In this document: piece by piece, positions 7,566 through 15,187 of the stretch
How the letters are laid out: every line of letters starts with the position of its first letter
Position numbering within the stretch: position 1 is the first letter of the stretch
Assembly: GCA_016550485.1 (NCBI GenBank)
Contig: JABXGV010000142.1
Location: forward strand, 1 to 24,502
Direction of reading: 5' to 3'
DNA from: an archaeon
Lineage (GTDB): Archaea; Asgardarchaeota; Hermodarchaeia; Hermodarchaeales; Hermodarchaeaceae
DNA length: 24,502 nucleotides
The notes under the pieces: model-generated
What the model was told of the DNA's origin: nothing
Seen by the model: only the letters and a program-made list of their open reading frames with translations
Database searches by the model: none
Translations under genes and position numbers: made by a program

Positions 7566-8969
7566 TTATTCCACCTCCAAAGCCTGTTGAATTGATGCAG
7601 TATACTTGTCGATATCTCTCTTAGTGTGGAGTTCAGTAACACAAACTAGTGCGGATTCTCCTAACTTGGGGAACTCCAGGTTCAGTGGAATTCCACCAAA
7701 TATCTTCTCTTGACTAATCTTTTTCATTAATGCTAGAATAGAAAGTCGCCTTTCTTTACGATCTTCGAGTGAAAATACAAACTCCTTGAAATGTGTTGCT
7801 TGAAACCGTGGTGCTAAAACCCCATCAAGTTTGGACATTTGCCGTTCCATATAGTGCCGCAACTGCATTATCTGTTCTCCTAGTCGCCGAAGGCCTGTGG
7901 GTCCTAGTGTACAAAGGTAGGCTGCTGCCGCTACAGCACACAACGCTTGATTGGAACAAATATTCGATGTCGCGCGCTCTCGACGAATGTGTTGTTCTCG
8001 TGCTTGCAGCGTCATCACAAATCCTCTTCTCTCTCCTTCTGTAGTAGTGGTCAATCCTATCAGCCTTCCGGGCATTTGGCGCAATATTCTACGGTCGTCT
8101 TTACAAGCAAATATTCCGAGCAAGGAACCACCGAAGTTAACCCCATTACCCAATGGCTGCCCCTCACCAATAACAACATCGGCATCATAGTCGCCTGGTG
8201 GACGAATAATCCCTAGTGAAATAGGATCTACACCCACTACAAGCAATGCACCCGCGTCATGTACAATTTCAGCTATTGCATCGACATCAGGCTCTAAGTA
8301 TCCCAGATAGGCAGGGTTCTCAAGGTATACTCCTGCAATCTCGCTACTCATCATTTCCTTTAATCTCTCTAAATCAAGTTTTCCTTGGACTGGGTTACTA
8401 GGAACCCTCTGTATCGAGACATTTGCAGGCGCCGTGTAAGTAGCTAGGACCGCCTTTCGGTTTGGCGCAATGAATTCCGGTATTAAGAAAGTGGAGCGTT
8501 TGGTTAGCCGACTTGTCATTAGTGCCGCTTCTCCTAGTGCGCTAGCCCAATCGTACATAGACGCGTTAACTACTGGAAGATCAACAAGCTCCGCGATTAG
8601 GCTCTGGTACTCGAAGAGCGCTTGTAGCATTCCTTGACTTATCTCAGCTTGATAGGGTGTATACGCGGTGTAGAATTCGGTGCGGCTCGTAACCGAATGA
8701 ACAACTTCAGGGACCATATGTGGCCAAACCCCACCCCCTAGGAAACTAGTAGACAAATATGGGGTTGAATTCTTTTCTAACAACATCTCGATATGGCGCC
8801 GAACCTCTATTTCAGATAACCCTTCAGGGATTTTCATTTTACCTTTGAACCTGAACTTCGAAGGTATATCCTTAAACAGCGCTTCGACACTGGTTATACC
8901 TAGCTTGGCGAGTATTGCTTTCTGTTGCTCACCAGCATTAGGAAGGAATGGATGGCGAAAAGCAGGCAT
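7566..8969 (-). CDS. gcvPA: Glycine dehydrogenase (decarboxylating), subunit 1
   Basis: The N-terminal half of the split P protein; it shares the fold of subunit 2 but lacks the PLP lysine and completes the active site at the dimer interface. The start MPAFRHPFLPNAGEQQKAIL, the YTPYQAEISQGMLQALFEYQ block (about 110-130) and NASMYDWASALGEA are hallmarks. It has 467 residues, the usual length. GAGGT lies seven bases before the ATG. It is divergent from the ECF-type gene across 141 nt, which must hold both promoters. Confidence 0.96.
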   Translation of the reverse strand: MPAFRHPFLPNAGEQQKAILAKLGITSVEALFKDIPSKFRFKGKMKIPEGLSEIEVRRHIEMLLEKNSTPYLSTSFLGGGVWPHMVPEVVHSVTSRTEFYTAYTPYQAEISQGMLQALFEYQSLIAELVDLPVVNASMYDWASALGEAALMTSRLTKRSTFLIPEFIAPNRKAVLATYTAPANVSIQRVPSNPVQGKLDLERLKEMMSSEIAGVYLENPAYLGYLEPDVDAIAEIVHDAGALLVVGVDPISLGIIRPPGDYDADVVIGEGQPLGNGVNFGGSLLGIFACKDDRRILRQMPGRLIGLTTTTEGERRGFVMTLQAREQHIRRERATSNICSNQALCAVAAAAYLCTLGPTGLRRLGEQIMQLRHYMERQMSKLDGVLAPRFQATHFKEFVFSLEDRKERRLSILALMKKISQEKIFGGIPLNLEFPKLGESALVCVTELHTKRDIDKYTASIQQALEVE

Positions 8970-9058
8970 AAACTGAACCTCACACCAGTCGCGGTACTCT
9001 GCTAAGAAATAACTTTCCCTATCTCTACAAACTAGCCGTACTCTCCAGTGAGTAGATA

Positions 9059-9110
9059 CTATTAATATAGGATAACAGGGTTAAGGCGACACCCTAATGG
9101 AGGTAACCCC
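9059..9110 (+). promoter_or_regulatory. Promoter and inverted-repeat leader of the ECF-type gene
   Basis: TATTAATATA at 9059-9068 looks like a TATA box, predicting initiation near 9090. GGGTTA (9078-9083) is complementary to TAACCC (9104-9109), which partly overlaps the Shine-Dalgarno GGAGGT at 9099-9104; AGGGT (9077-9081) can alternatively pair with ACCCT (9091-9095). If transcription starts upstream of 9077 these would be competing RNA stems; if it starts near 9090 the repeat is better read as a DNA operator. Confidence 0.35.
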
Positions 9111-9704
9111 TTGTCAAAACCAACCAGCAGTTACTTTTCACCAGCAAAAATCGCTTATATGGCGATTATGGTTGCCTTAGGCACTGCTCTAGCAGTACTA
9201 TCTATCGAGTTACCCCTAGCACCCAATCAAATAACACTTGACCTCAGCCACATAGGAACCTTCCTCGCAGCCATTCCTGGAGGTCCAATATTCGGAATAA
9301 TCACAGGGACACTTGTGGGCATCTACCCCGGTTTCGCTTACGGGTTCACTCACGGTCAAATGGGGTTCATCGGTGTTATCAGCCTCCCTATTGGTAAGGC
9401 GATGACTGGCGGCTTCTGTGGGCTTATCCAGCGCTTCGTCAAACGCCCTCTCGTAACCGTCACTATAAGCTATGTTCCTGAATGCTTCTATACCCTATGG
9501 CTCTTCGTTTACATAATACCGCCCTTGACAGGATGGTCTGTTGAATTGGCGTACGTGATTGTTCTCGGGATAATCCTGAAAGCCTGGATTGAAATCCTCT
9601 TCATGGCCTTTTTGATGGAATCACTATTCCTGTCCAGAGGAATCGTACAGCTTCTCAAGGGAATCTTCCCTGATTGGGACTACACACCTCTTAGTGAGCT
9701 GTAA
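9111..9704 (+). CDS. Probable ECF transporter substrate-binding (S) component
   Basis: A 197-residue integral membrane protein with about five to six hydrophobic segments (roughly 12-33, 43-80, 84-105, 112-135, 143-170). The segment LDLSHIGTFLAAIPGGPIFG, followed by IITGTLVGI, resembles the S-component pattern seen in RibU/ThiT/BioY-like vitamin uptake proteins, where a short charged strand precedes a G-P rich membrane helix. It starts at TTG 9111, six bases after a strong GGAGGT; no in-frame ATG competes near that site. No energising ATPase or T component is nearby, so it would need a shared module from elsewhere. Substrate cannot be told. Alternative: another small membrane protein of unknown role. 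Confidence 0.6.
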   Translation: MSKPTSSYFSPAKIAYMAIMVALGTALAVLSIELPLAPNQITLDLSHIGTFLAAIPGGPIFGIITGTLVGIYPGFAYGFTHGQMGFIGVISLPIGKAMTGGFCGLIQRFVKRPLVTVTISYVPECFYTLWLFVYIIPPLTGWSVELAYVIVLGIILKAWIEILFMAFLMESLFLSRGIVQLLKGIFPDWDYTPLSEL

Positions 9705-9796
9705 TCACATAATAGTGCTAAATTGTGTAAAACCTAGATGGCTTTGTGTTACAAGGACTGGGCTGAACCGATGTTGTTCTCGTCGCAGTTACGTAA

Positions 9797-9806
9797 GACT
9801 TTTATT
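9797..9806 (+). promoter_or_regulatory. TATA box candidate for the thermosome gene
   Basis: GACTTTTATTGA lies about 55 nt before the thermosome ATG, predicting a start near 9827 and a leader of about 30 nt that contains the Shine-Dalgarno TGAGGA at 9842-9847. No heat-shock operator could be identified by eye. Confidence 0.4.
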
Positions 9807-9856
9807 GAAGTGCAAGGATTGCCGAGGCGATTCAAGCTAATTGAGGAACCATAAAA

Positions 9857-11506
9857 ATGTCTCAGTTGCAAGGAGTACCAGTGCTCATATTGAAAGAGGG
9901 CACTGAAAGATCTCGTGGTCGAGATGCTCGACACAACAACATAATGGCGATTCGGGCATTGGCTGATGCTATCCGTTCATCACTTGGACCTCGTGGTCAA
10001 GATAAGATGCTAGTGGATAGTCTAGGAGATGTCACGATTACCAATGATGGTGCGACAATCTTGGACGAAATCGAGGTGCAGCACCCAGCAGCTAAAATGC
10101 TAGTTCAGGTCGCTAAGGCTCAAGACGCTGAAGTGGGCGACGGTACTACAACTGCCGTTATTCTCTGCGGCGAACTCTTGAAACAAGCACAAGATATGCT
10201 AGAGTTGAACATTCATTCTAGCGTAATCATCTCAGGTTATCGGAAGGCGGTAGAGAAAGCCGATGAGGTTCTCGAAAGTATGAGTGTCCCTTGTTCGATG
10301 GATGATCGGGAGAAACTCTTACAGATTGTTAATACCTCAATGGCTAGCAAACTGGTCTTCTCTGAGGTGGACACACTTGGTCCTATTGCTGTTGACGCGG
10401 TGCTGCAAATTGCTGAAAAAACCCCGAAAGGCATTATAGCAGACACTGATCACATTAAGGTAGAGAAGAAGGAGGGTGGCTCTCTTGATGAGACTCAGCT
10501 CATCCGGGGCTTGATCATTGACAAGGAAGTCGTTCATTCCGAAATGCCTACAAGAGTGCAGGGTGCGAAAATTGCTCTTCTTAATGCTTCGTTGGAAGTC
10601 GAGAAAACAGAGATAGATGCTGAAATCCGCATCACTGACCCTGAACAGATGAAAGCTTTCCTTGAAGAGGAAGCAAGGATGCTTAAAAACATCGCCGACA
10701 AGATAAGGGAAGCAGGTGCGAACGTGGTTTTCTGCCAGAAAGGAATTGATGATAAAGTACAACATTATCTCGCCCAGGCAGGAGTTCTAGCTGTCCGCCG
10801 TATCAAGAAAAGTGATATGGAAGCTCTTGCTCGTGCCACTGGTGGTCGTATCGTATCCTCAGTTCTTCATCTATCAGCACAAGATTTAGGTAAATGTGGA
10901 CTGGTGGAAGAACGAAAGGTCGGTGACGACAAGATGGTCTTCGTTGTAGATTGTGCTGATCCAAAATCAGTCTGCATTCTCCTTCGCGGAGGTACAGAGC
11001 GAGTAGTTGATGAATCAGAACGGGCCTTCCGAGACGCTATCTGTGTTGTTCGAGATGCAATAGAGGACGGCAAGGTAGTACCTGGCGGTGGAGCACCTGA
11101 AATTGAAGTAGCAACACGCCTGCGCGAGTTCGCGCGCTCACTAAAGGGACGTGATCAGATAGCTGTGAGGAAATTTGCTGATGCAGTGGAAATCGTCCCC
11201 AAGACACTAGCAGAGAATGCGGGTCACGACCCAATTGACATTATTGTCGAACTTCGCTCTGACCATGGTGCCAACAAGACAAACATCGGCGTGGATGTCT
11301 TTGCCGGCAAGACTATGGATATGTTGGAGGCAGGTGTTATTGAGCCATTACGCGTGAAAACACACGCCCTTCGTTCAGCTACGGAAGCAGCTGCTCTAAT
11401 TCTCCGAATAGATGATGTCATTGCTTCTAAACGAAGTGAAGCTCCTCCTGGCGGTCCCGGCGGTATGCCTCCTGGAATGGGCGGTATGCCTCCTGGAATG
11501 ATGTAG
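9857..11506 (+). CDS. Thermosome (group II chaperonin) subunit
   Basis: An ATP-driven double-ring protein-folding chaperonin of the CCT/TCP-1 family. The 549 residues show the ATP site: LGPRGQDKM at 43-51, ITNDGATIL at 61-69, GDGTTTAV at 94-101 and the GGGAPEIE block at about 410. The apical part and helical protrusion are present, and the tail ends with PPGMGGMPPGMM, the usual flexible GGM-rich chamber tail. Single-gene transcription is suggested by its own TATA candidate and a hairpin terminator directly after the stop. It could be one of several paralogues; ring composition cannot be judged here. Confidence 0.97.
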   Translation: MSQLQGVPVLILKEGTERSRGRDARHNNIMAIRALADAIRSSLGPRGQDKMLVDSLGDVTITNDGATILDEIEVQHPAAKMLVQVAKAQDAEVGDGTTTAVILCGELLKQAQDMLELNIHSSVIISGYRKAVEKADEVLESMSVPCSMDDREKLLQIVNTSMASKLVFSEVDTLGPIAVDAVLQIAEKTPKGIIADTDHIKVEKKEGGSLDETQLIRGLIIDKEVVHSEMPTRVQGAKIALLNASLEVEKTEIDAEIRITDPEQMKAFLEEEARMLKNIADKIREAGANVVFCQKGIDDKVQHYLAQAGVLAVRRIKKSDMEALARATGGRIVSSVLHLSAQDLGKCGLVEERKVGDDKMVFVVDCADPKSVCILLRGGTERVVDESERAFRDAICVVRDAIEDGKVVPGGGAPEIEVATRLREFARSLKGRDQIAVRKFADAVEIVPKTLAENAGHDPIDIIVELRSDHGANKTNIGVDVFAGKTMDMLEAGVIEPLRVKTHALRSATEAAALILRIDDVIASKRSEAPPGGPGGMPPGMGGMPPGMM

Positions 11507-11510
11507 GAAC

Positions 11511-11543
11511 GCGCCCCCAGTGGGCGCATCCCAAATTTTTTCT
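11511..11543 (+). terminator. Terminator after the thermosome gene
   Basis: GCGCCC (11511-11516) and GGGCGC (11522-11527) form a perfect 6-bp GC stem with a 5-nt loop, followed shortly by TTTTTTCTTGCTTTT. It starts five bases after the thermosome stop codon. Confidence 0.7.
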
Positions 11544-11587
11544 TGCTTTTCAATCCAAGTAGACAGGATGAACTAGTGGTGATCAAG

Positions 11588-12064
11588 ATGGTAAAGGAGA
11601 CTTCAATAGAAATATCAGGCATCGGCTTTTCGGCAGGCCACTTTGTTAGTGAAGGAGGAAAGTGTGAAAGGCTACATGGTCATAACTATCAGGTCTCGGT
11701 CCGAATAAGTGGTGAAATCAACTCTCAAGGAATGGTCATTGATTTTCGTGTTATAAAGGAGCATCTACGATTGTTGTGTAAAGAATGGGATCACAGGCTC
11801 CTTCTACCTGCCTACTCCTCTCAGATTAAGATATCAGCTAGAGGTGAAAAAACAGAGGTTAAAACTCCTGATAGAGAGTATTCTTTTCCATCAAAGGATG
11901 TTCTAATATTGGATGTTACCGAAACGACAGCAGAAGAACTTGCTAGGATTCTCGCTCAAAGATTGGGCGAAATCCTAAAACAAAATTTCCCTAACGTGCA
12001 CCAAATTGGTTTATCAGTGGCTGAAAGCATAACGCAACGTGCTACTGTTGTGATTGACTTGTAG
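11588..12064 (+). CDS. queD: 6-carboxytetrahydropterin synthase-like protein (QueD/PTPS family)
   Basis: QueD-type enzymes convert dihydroneopterin triphosphate to 6-carboxytetrahydropterin, on the route to the 7-deazaguanine used for archaeosine. Zinc ligands are H18 (FSAGHF), H30 and H32 (RLHGHNY); C26 in CERLHGH is the expected nucleophile of the CxxxHGH motif; GMVIDF and the WDHRLLL pair supply further active-site residues, and SVAES the C-terminal glutamate. Start at ATG 11588, four bases after GGTGAT, gives 158 residues; the open frame extends upstream but has no better start. A longer loop before TTAEELA is seen, as in archaeal members. It overlaps the convergent membrane gene by 23 nt at the 3' end. 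A true 6-pyruvoyl synthase is less likely. Confidence 0.82.
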   Translation: MVKETSIEISGIGFSAGHFVSEGGKCERLHGHNYQVSVRISGEINSQGMVIDFRVIKEHLRLLCKEWDHRLLLPAYSSQIKISARGEKTEVKTPDREYSFPSKDVLILDVTETTAEELARILAQRLGEILKQNFPNVHQIGLSVAESITQRATVVIDL

Positions 12065-13247
12065 TTTCCTCTGATGACTGTAAATTCCGCTGACGAAGAC
12101 GGCTAATAATTGTAGAGGAAAGGGGAAAGAGCAGACACAAAGGTAGAAGCAGGAGGAGGATTTTTTCAGTGAGGAATTGGAAATCGACAGATTCTACGAT
12201 AATCGAGGGCGCGTTGCTCCCAATGACGAAAAGTGGATAAAAAGACAGGTAGGAGATAACAATTATTCCTATGAATCGAACTACGGTGGAAACGATGGAG
12301 AGAACCGCCATCTTTGAGAGAGAGGGTGCAGCTGCTCGAGCAGTCAGAGTTGCTTCAGCTTCTGCATCGACTCTAAACAGGTTGTCTACAAAGGCGTTAA
12401 GTCGTCGTATTTCGTGAGCTTCTTCTAACTCAACAAGCCATTCGCGGCGAAGTAATTTCTTCTCAATCACTTCACGCATTACCCTAAAGGCTTCAGAGCC
12501 CAACATTCGCTGAAGAACTTTAGGAACAGGAATCTCTGCGTCGCGTCTAACTGGAACCTCTTGCGCTGCATCACTTCGAAGTCTTGATAATTGGCGTCGG
12601 AGCTGTTCCTCTCTTATTGAGGGTGGCTCGATAAGTGAGTGGAAATACACAACTTGGTAAGATGCTTCAAGGTAAATGTAACAGAGTATTGCTACAAGAA
12701 AAATTGTTGAAGTAAAGAAGACTCCAGGATTGATGAAGATATTCGAATCAGTACTCCAGGTGGGCCCAAAGAGGCTAGTGGAGGTGTCGAGGAATGTTAG
12801 TGACGGGGCTGCGGCGCCTAGCATGGCAAGTCCTATCATCGAGACAAAACACATTGACGTAAGGCGTCCACTTATGCGGAAAAGGGATAAGATACCAGCA
12901 ATGATCGCTGCAAGGAAGAGCAGTTGGAAACCTAAGAAATATATGCTGCTTAGGAATGGAGGGATGGCTTCTTCAATTGTTTGAACGCTACCAAACCCAA
13001 GAGCGGTGAAATATGTATTGATGGCCTCTAAAATCTGTAGTAGCTCGTCCTCCCCCAACCTTAACAAAAACGCCAATAATAGACCAAAAAACCAAGTAAG
13101 AACCGTGATTAGAGTGCCTATGAAATTCCGGGTCTCAATGGCAAATGTGGCGAGGGCTTGCAAACTCCAGACCTGAGGATTAATGTTGACGAAAATAATC
13201 ATCGTAAAGGCTAAGAAGGCGGCGACAGCTACACCTCGAAGCGCCAA
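12042..13247 (-). CDS. Multi-pass membrane protein of the MoxR-DUF58 operon
   Basis: I do not recognise the family. The protein has 401 residues with hydrophobic segments at roughly 5-22, 44-64, 96-124, 132-150, 172-195, 312-340 and 360-382, and a soluble, highly charged central loop at about 205-300 (RREWLVELEEAHEIRRL), with a Q/S-rich tail. It follows the DUF58 gene by about 50 nt on the same strand, so it probably belongs to the same membrane-associated system. The TTG used here is 25 nt from the very strong GGAGGTGA at 13273-13280; an in-frame ATT at 13263-13265 lies seven bases after that site and would add six residues (ATT-S-R-V-T-L). Function unknown. Confidence 0.75.
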   Translation of the reverse strand: MALRGVAVAAFLAFTMIIFVNINPQVWSLQALATFAIETRNFIGTLITVLTWFFGLLLAFLLRLGEDELLQILEAINTYFTALGFGSVQTIEEAIPPFLSSIYFLGFQLLFLAAIIAGILSLFRISGRLTSMCFVSMIGLAMLGAAAPSLTFLDTSTSLFGPTWSTDSNIFINPGVFFTSTIFLVAILCYIYLEASYQVVYFHSLIEPPSIREEQLRRQLSRLRSDAAQEVPVRRDAEIPVPKVLQRMLGSEAFRVMREVIEKKLLRREWLVELEEAHEIRRLNAFVDNLFRVDAEAEATLTARAAAPSLSKMAVLSIVSTVVRFIGIIVISYLSFYPLFVIGSNAPSIIVESVDFQFLTEKILLLLLPLCLLFPLSSTIISRLRQRNLQSSEETTSQSQQ

Positions 13248-13297
13248 AAGAGTTACTCGCGAAATGTTGTTTTCACCTCCATGTTAACCACTTCTAG

Positions 13298-14620
13298 CTA
13301 GATTTGGGCAACTCCCTTCTTCTTGGCCTTCAAGTATTCACTTAGCAGTGTTGGGAGAATATCTCCTGGTCCTACATCAATGATTGGAACGCCTATACGT
13401 CGAAAGCTCTGTGAGAGAGTGCGCCGCTCTTCAAGTAACTTGTATACAATTGCCTCACCCAAGGCGCGTTCAACAGGTGACAAGTAAACGTCTTCCATTT
13501 CAAACCACGGTCCAAAAGGTGCGACTATTATTGCATTGTGTTTGTGGCCACGAATCAACTTGACACCTTTTTCAAGCTGTACCCGATTTGCTTCGCAATC
13601 TGAGATGATGATGAAGAAACTCTGCTGTGTAACCTGTGCTGCTACGAACTCGACTGCAGCAGCTAAATCAAACTCTCCCCCTGCCTCGATGGCGGCCAAG
13701 ATGTCGAGGAGGCGGTAATAATGTCCCTCACCTAGACCCGGTTTGAGGTAGGTCTCTTGACTAGTAGACCATGCCACTAACCCCACTTTGTCCTTCCGCT
13801 CCATTGCGGTCTTGGCGAGTAGAAGTGCTGCGCGAATCGCGTATTCGAGTTTGCTGTTTTCAGCTTTTCCTGCGCTCATCGTATTTCCACAGTCTAGTAT
13901 GATGAAAACGCGCATGTTACGTTCGGTTTCAAACTGGCGCACCATTAGTTTGTGTGTGCGAGCAACGGCCTTCCAGTCAATTCGCCTAGCCTCATCACCA
14001 CTCACAAAACGGCGGATACCCACAAAATCCTCTGAACCCATTCTCTGGCGTGTTCTATGGATTCCGAACATGTATCCCATACGGCGTTTAGCAGCGAGTG
14101 ACTCCATAATTCTGGCGTCTTGATAACTCGGATACACAAGAACCTCATCAATGTTGCTGGCAGACAGCTCTTCAAACCTGAACTCTAACCTGTCATGGAT
14201 TTGGAATTTTGTGGGTCCGATATTATACTTTCCGCGAAGGCGACTTTGGAGTATGTAGGAGTACTTTATTGTTTGTCCGGCGTCAATTCGGGTTACCAGT
14301 TCGTTCTTCCCTAAGAGTAGTCTGAATATATCCGGGTAGACATCAAAGATCCTAATGGAGTCAATCCGGCTTCGTCCAGTGTTTTTTATTGTCAATTTGA
14401 TATGGATGAAGTCTCCCTGAAAAAAGTTGGTTTTGTCAATTTCTCTTGTGACTTGAAGACTTTCAAGAGGTATGGTAAGCTGGAAATAAGGCGAGGTTAC
14501 GACGGATCCTACGATTAGAAAGATGCCTAGGAGTGTTAGGAAGTAGTTAGTGAAGGCGAAACCTCCGACTAGTACAAATATTCCGATGAGAAGAATGGTG
14601 CGTCCTCTCTCACTGAACAT
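13298..14620 (-). CDS. DUF58 domain protein (MoxR partner)
   Basis: Two N-terminal membrane helices (about 7-25 and 27-43) are followed by a beta-rich region and the DUF58 core SEDFVGIRRFVSGDEARRID followed by WKAVARTHKLMVRQFETE (about 196-234), then a vWA-like part with FIILDCGNTMSAGK, where the DxGxTMS-like motif resembles a MIDAS metal site. Length 440 is typical. DUF58 proteins occur with MoxR AAA+ ATPases and are thought to be their substrate-binding or target partners at the membrane. The ATG lies five bases after the stop of the displaced moxR 3' remnant, showing that moxR and this gene were once directly coupled; an inserted unit now separates them by 3 kb. Confidence 0.92.
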   Translation of the reverse strand: MFSERGRTILLIGIFVLVGGFAFTNYFLTLLGIFLIVGSVVTSPYFQLTIPLESLQVTREIDKTNFFQGDFIHIKLTIKNTGRSRIDSIRIFDVYPDIFRLLLGKNELVTRIDAGQTIKYSYILQSRLRGKYNIGPTKFQIHDRLEFRFEELSASNIDEVLVYPSYQDARIMESLAAKRRMGYMFGIHRTRQRMGSEDFVGIRRFVSGDEARRIDWKAVARTHKLMVRQFETERNMRVFIILDCGNTMSAGKAENSKLEYAIRAALLLAKTAMERKDKVGLVAWSTSQETYLKPGLGEGHYYRLLDILAAIEAGGEFDLAAAVEFVAAQVTQQSFFIIISDCEANRVQLEKGVKLIRGHKHNAIIVAPFGPWFEMEDVYLSPVERALGEAIVYKLLEERRTLSQSFRRIGVPIIDVGPGDILPTLLSEYLKAKKKGVAQI

Positions 14621-14625
14621 CTGGT

Positions 14626-14772
14626 CTAGGCTCCCGGTACCCCAATCTGACGAAGTATGCGGTCGATTACTGAATGAACCGAGGCTCCCTCAAGCTCTGC
14701 TTCAGGTTTCAAGATTAAGCGATGATTCAAAGTATGGCGCACTAGCATTTTTACATCATCTGGAGTCACAAA
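14626..14772 (-). pseudogene. Displaced original 3' end of moxR
   Basis: The 48 codons before TAG at 14626-14628 read FVTPDDVKMLVRHTLNHR and end in IGVPGA. They match the last codons of the moxR now at 17645-17794 in about 87 % of residues and about 80 % of bases by hand count, with many silent changes. No ATPase core precedes them. The stop is five bases from the DUF58 ATG, so this copy holds the ancestral gene junction. The frame stays open upstream to a TTG near 14928, so a roughly 100-residue fragment could be translated, possibly just to couple DUF58 translation. Confidence 0.88.
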
Positions 14773-15187
14773 GTCATCTAGCATCTTCACCACATCAATA
14801 GAAGAAAGAGGCTTTGCGAGATAAAAAGTTGTGGAATTAGAGTGGGGGGTTAAGAGTAACCACAAAATTTGTGAGGAAAGATAGTAGTGGATTCCTATAA
14901 TGGGTTTGAAATGTAAGGGCAGCCTCAATCCCGTCCATCGTATATAATCAGGGTTCAGGAAATGCTAAACGTAGCGGGTGTTGCTTAAAGGCAACATTGA
15001 GGAGAAAAGAAGAGTAGTTGCGTTATTTACAAGGGAAGTAGAACTAGAGGGAAGGAGAATGAGTTCAATGAAGAGTAGAGTGGGAATGGGGAGGTAGTAG
15101 TCGTAACATTTTTGAATGTACTAAATTGGGCGGTTTTTTAGGAACCAGTCGAAAATAGACTATGATATTGTTGGATGAGTGAATTGT
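14773..15187 (+). other. Non-coding left flank of element 1
   Basis: These 415 nt contain no convincing gene. Seen in it: a short second copy of the remnant's D-x-V-K-M-L coding text (14779-14798); a TATA-like TATATAAT at 14941-14948 that could serve either strand (plus for the LAGLIDADG gene, minus for the remnant and DUF58); and a perfect stem TGTTGC-TTAAAG-GCAACA at 14979-14996. If transcription starts after the TATA the LAGLIDADG gene has a leader of about 215 nt. Confidence 0.45.

Noticed and set aside
9070..9081. GGATAACAGGGT, a 12-base match to the core of the yeast I-SceI site.
   Set aside because: The flanking bases differ from the full 18-bp site, the LAGLIDADG genes here are unrelated to it in target context, and the match falls in a promoter region with a better explanation.
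11440..11506. GGM/PPGM repeats at the end of the thermosome gene as a repeat expansion.
   Set aside because: A flexible Gly/Met-rich tail is normal for chaperonins.
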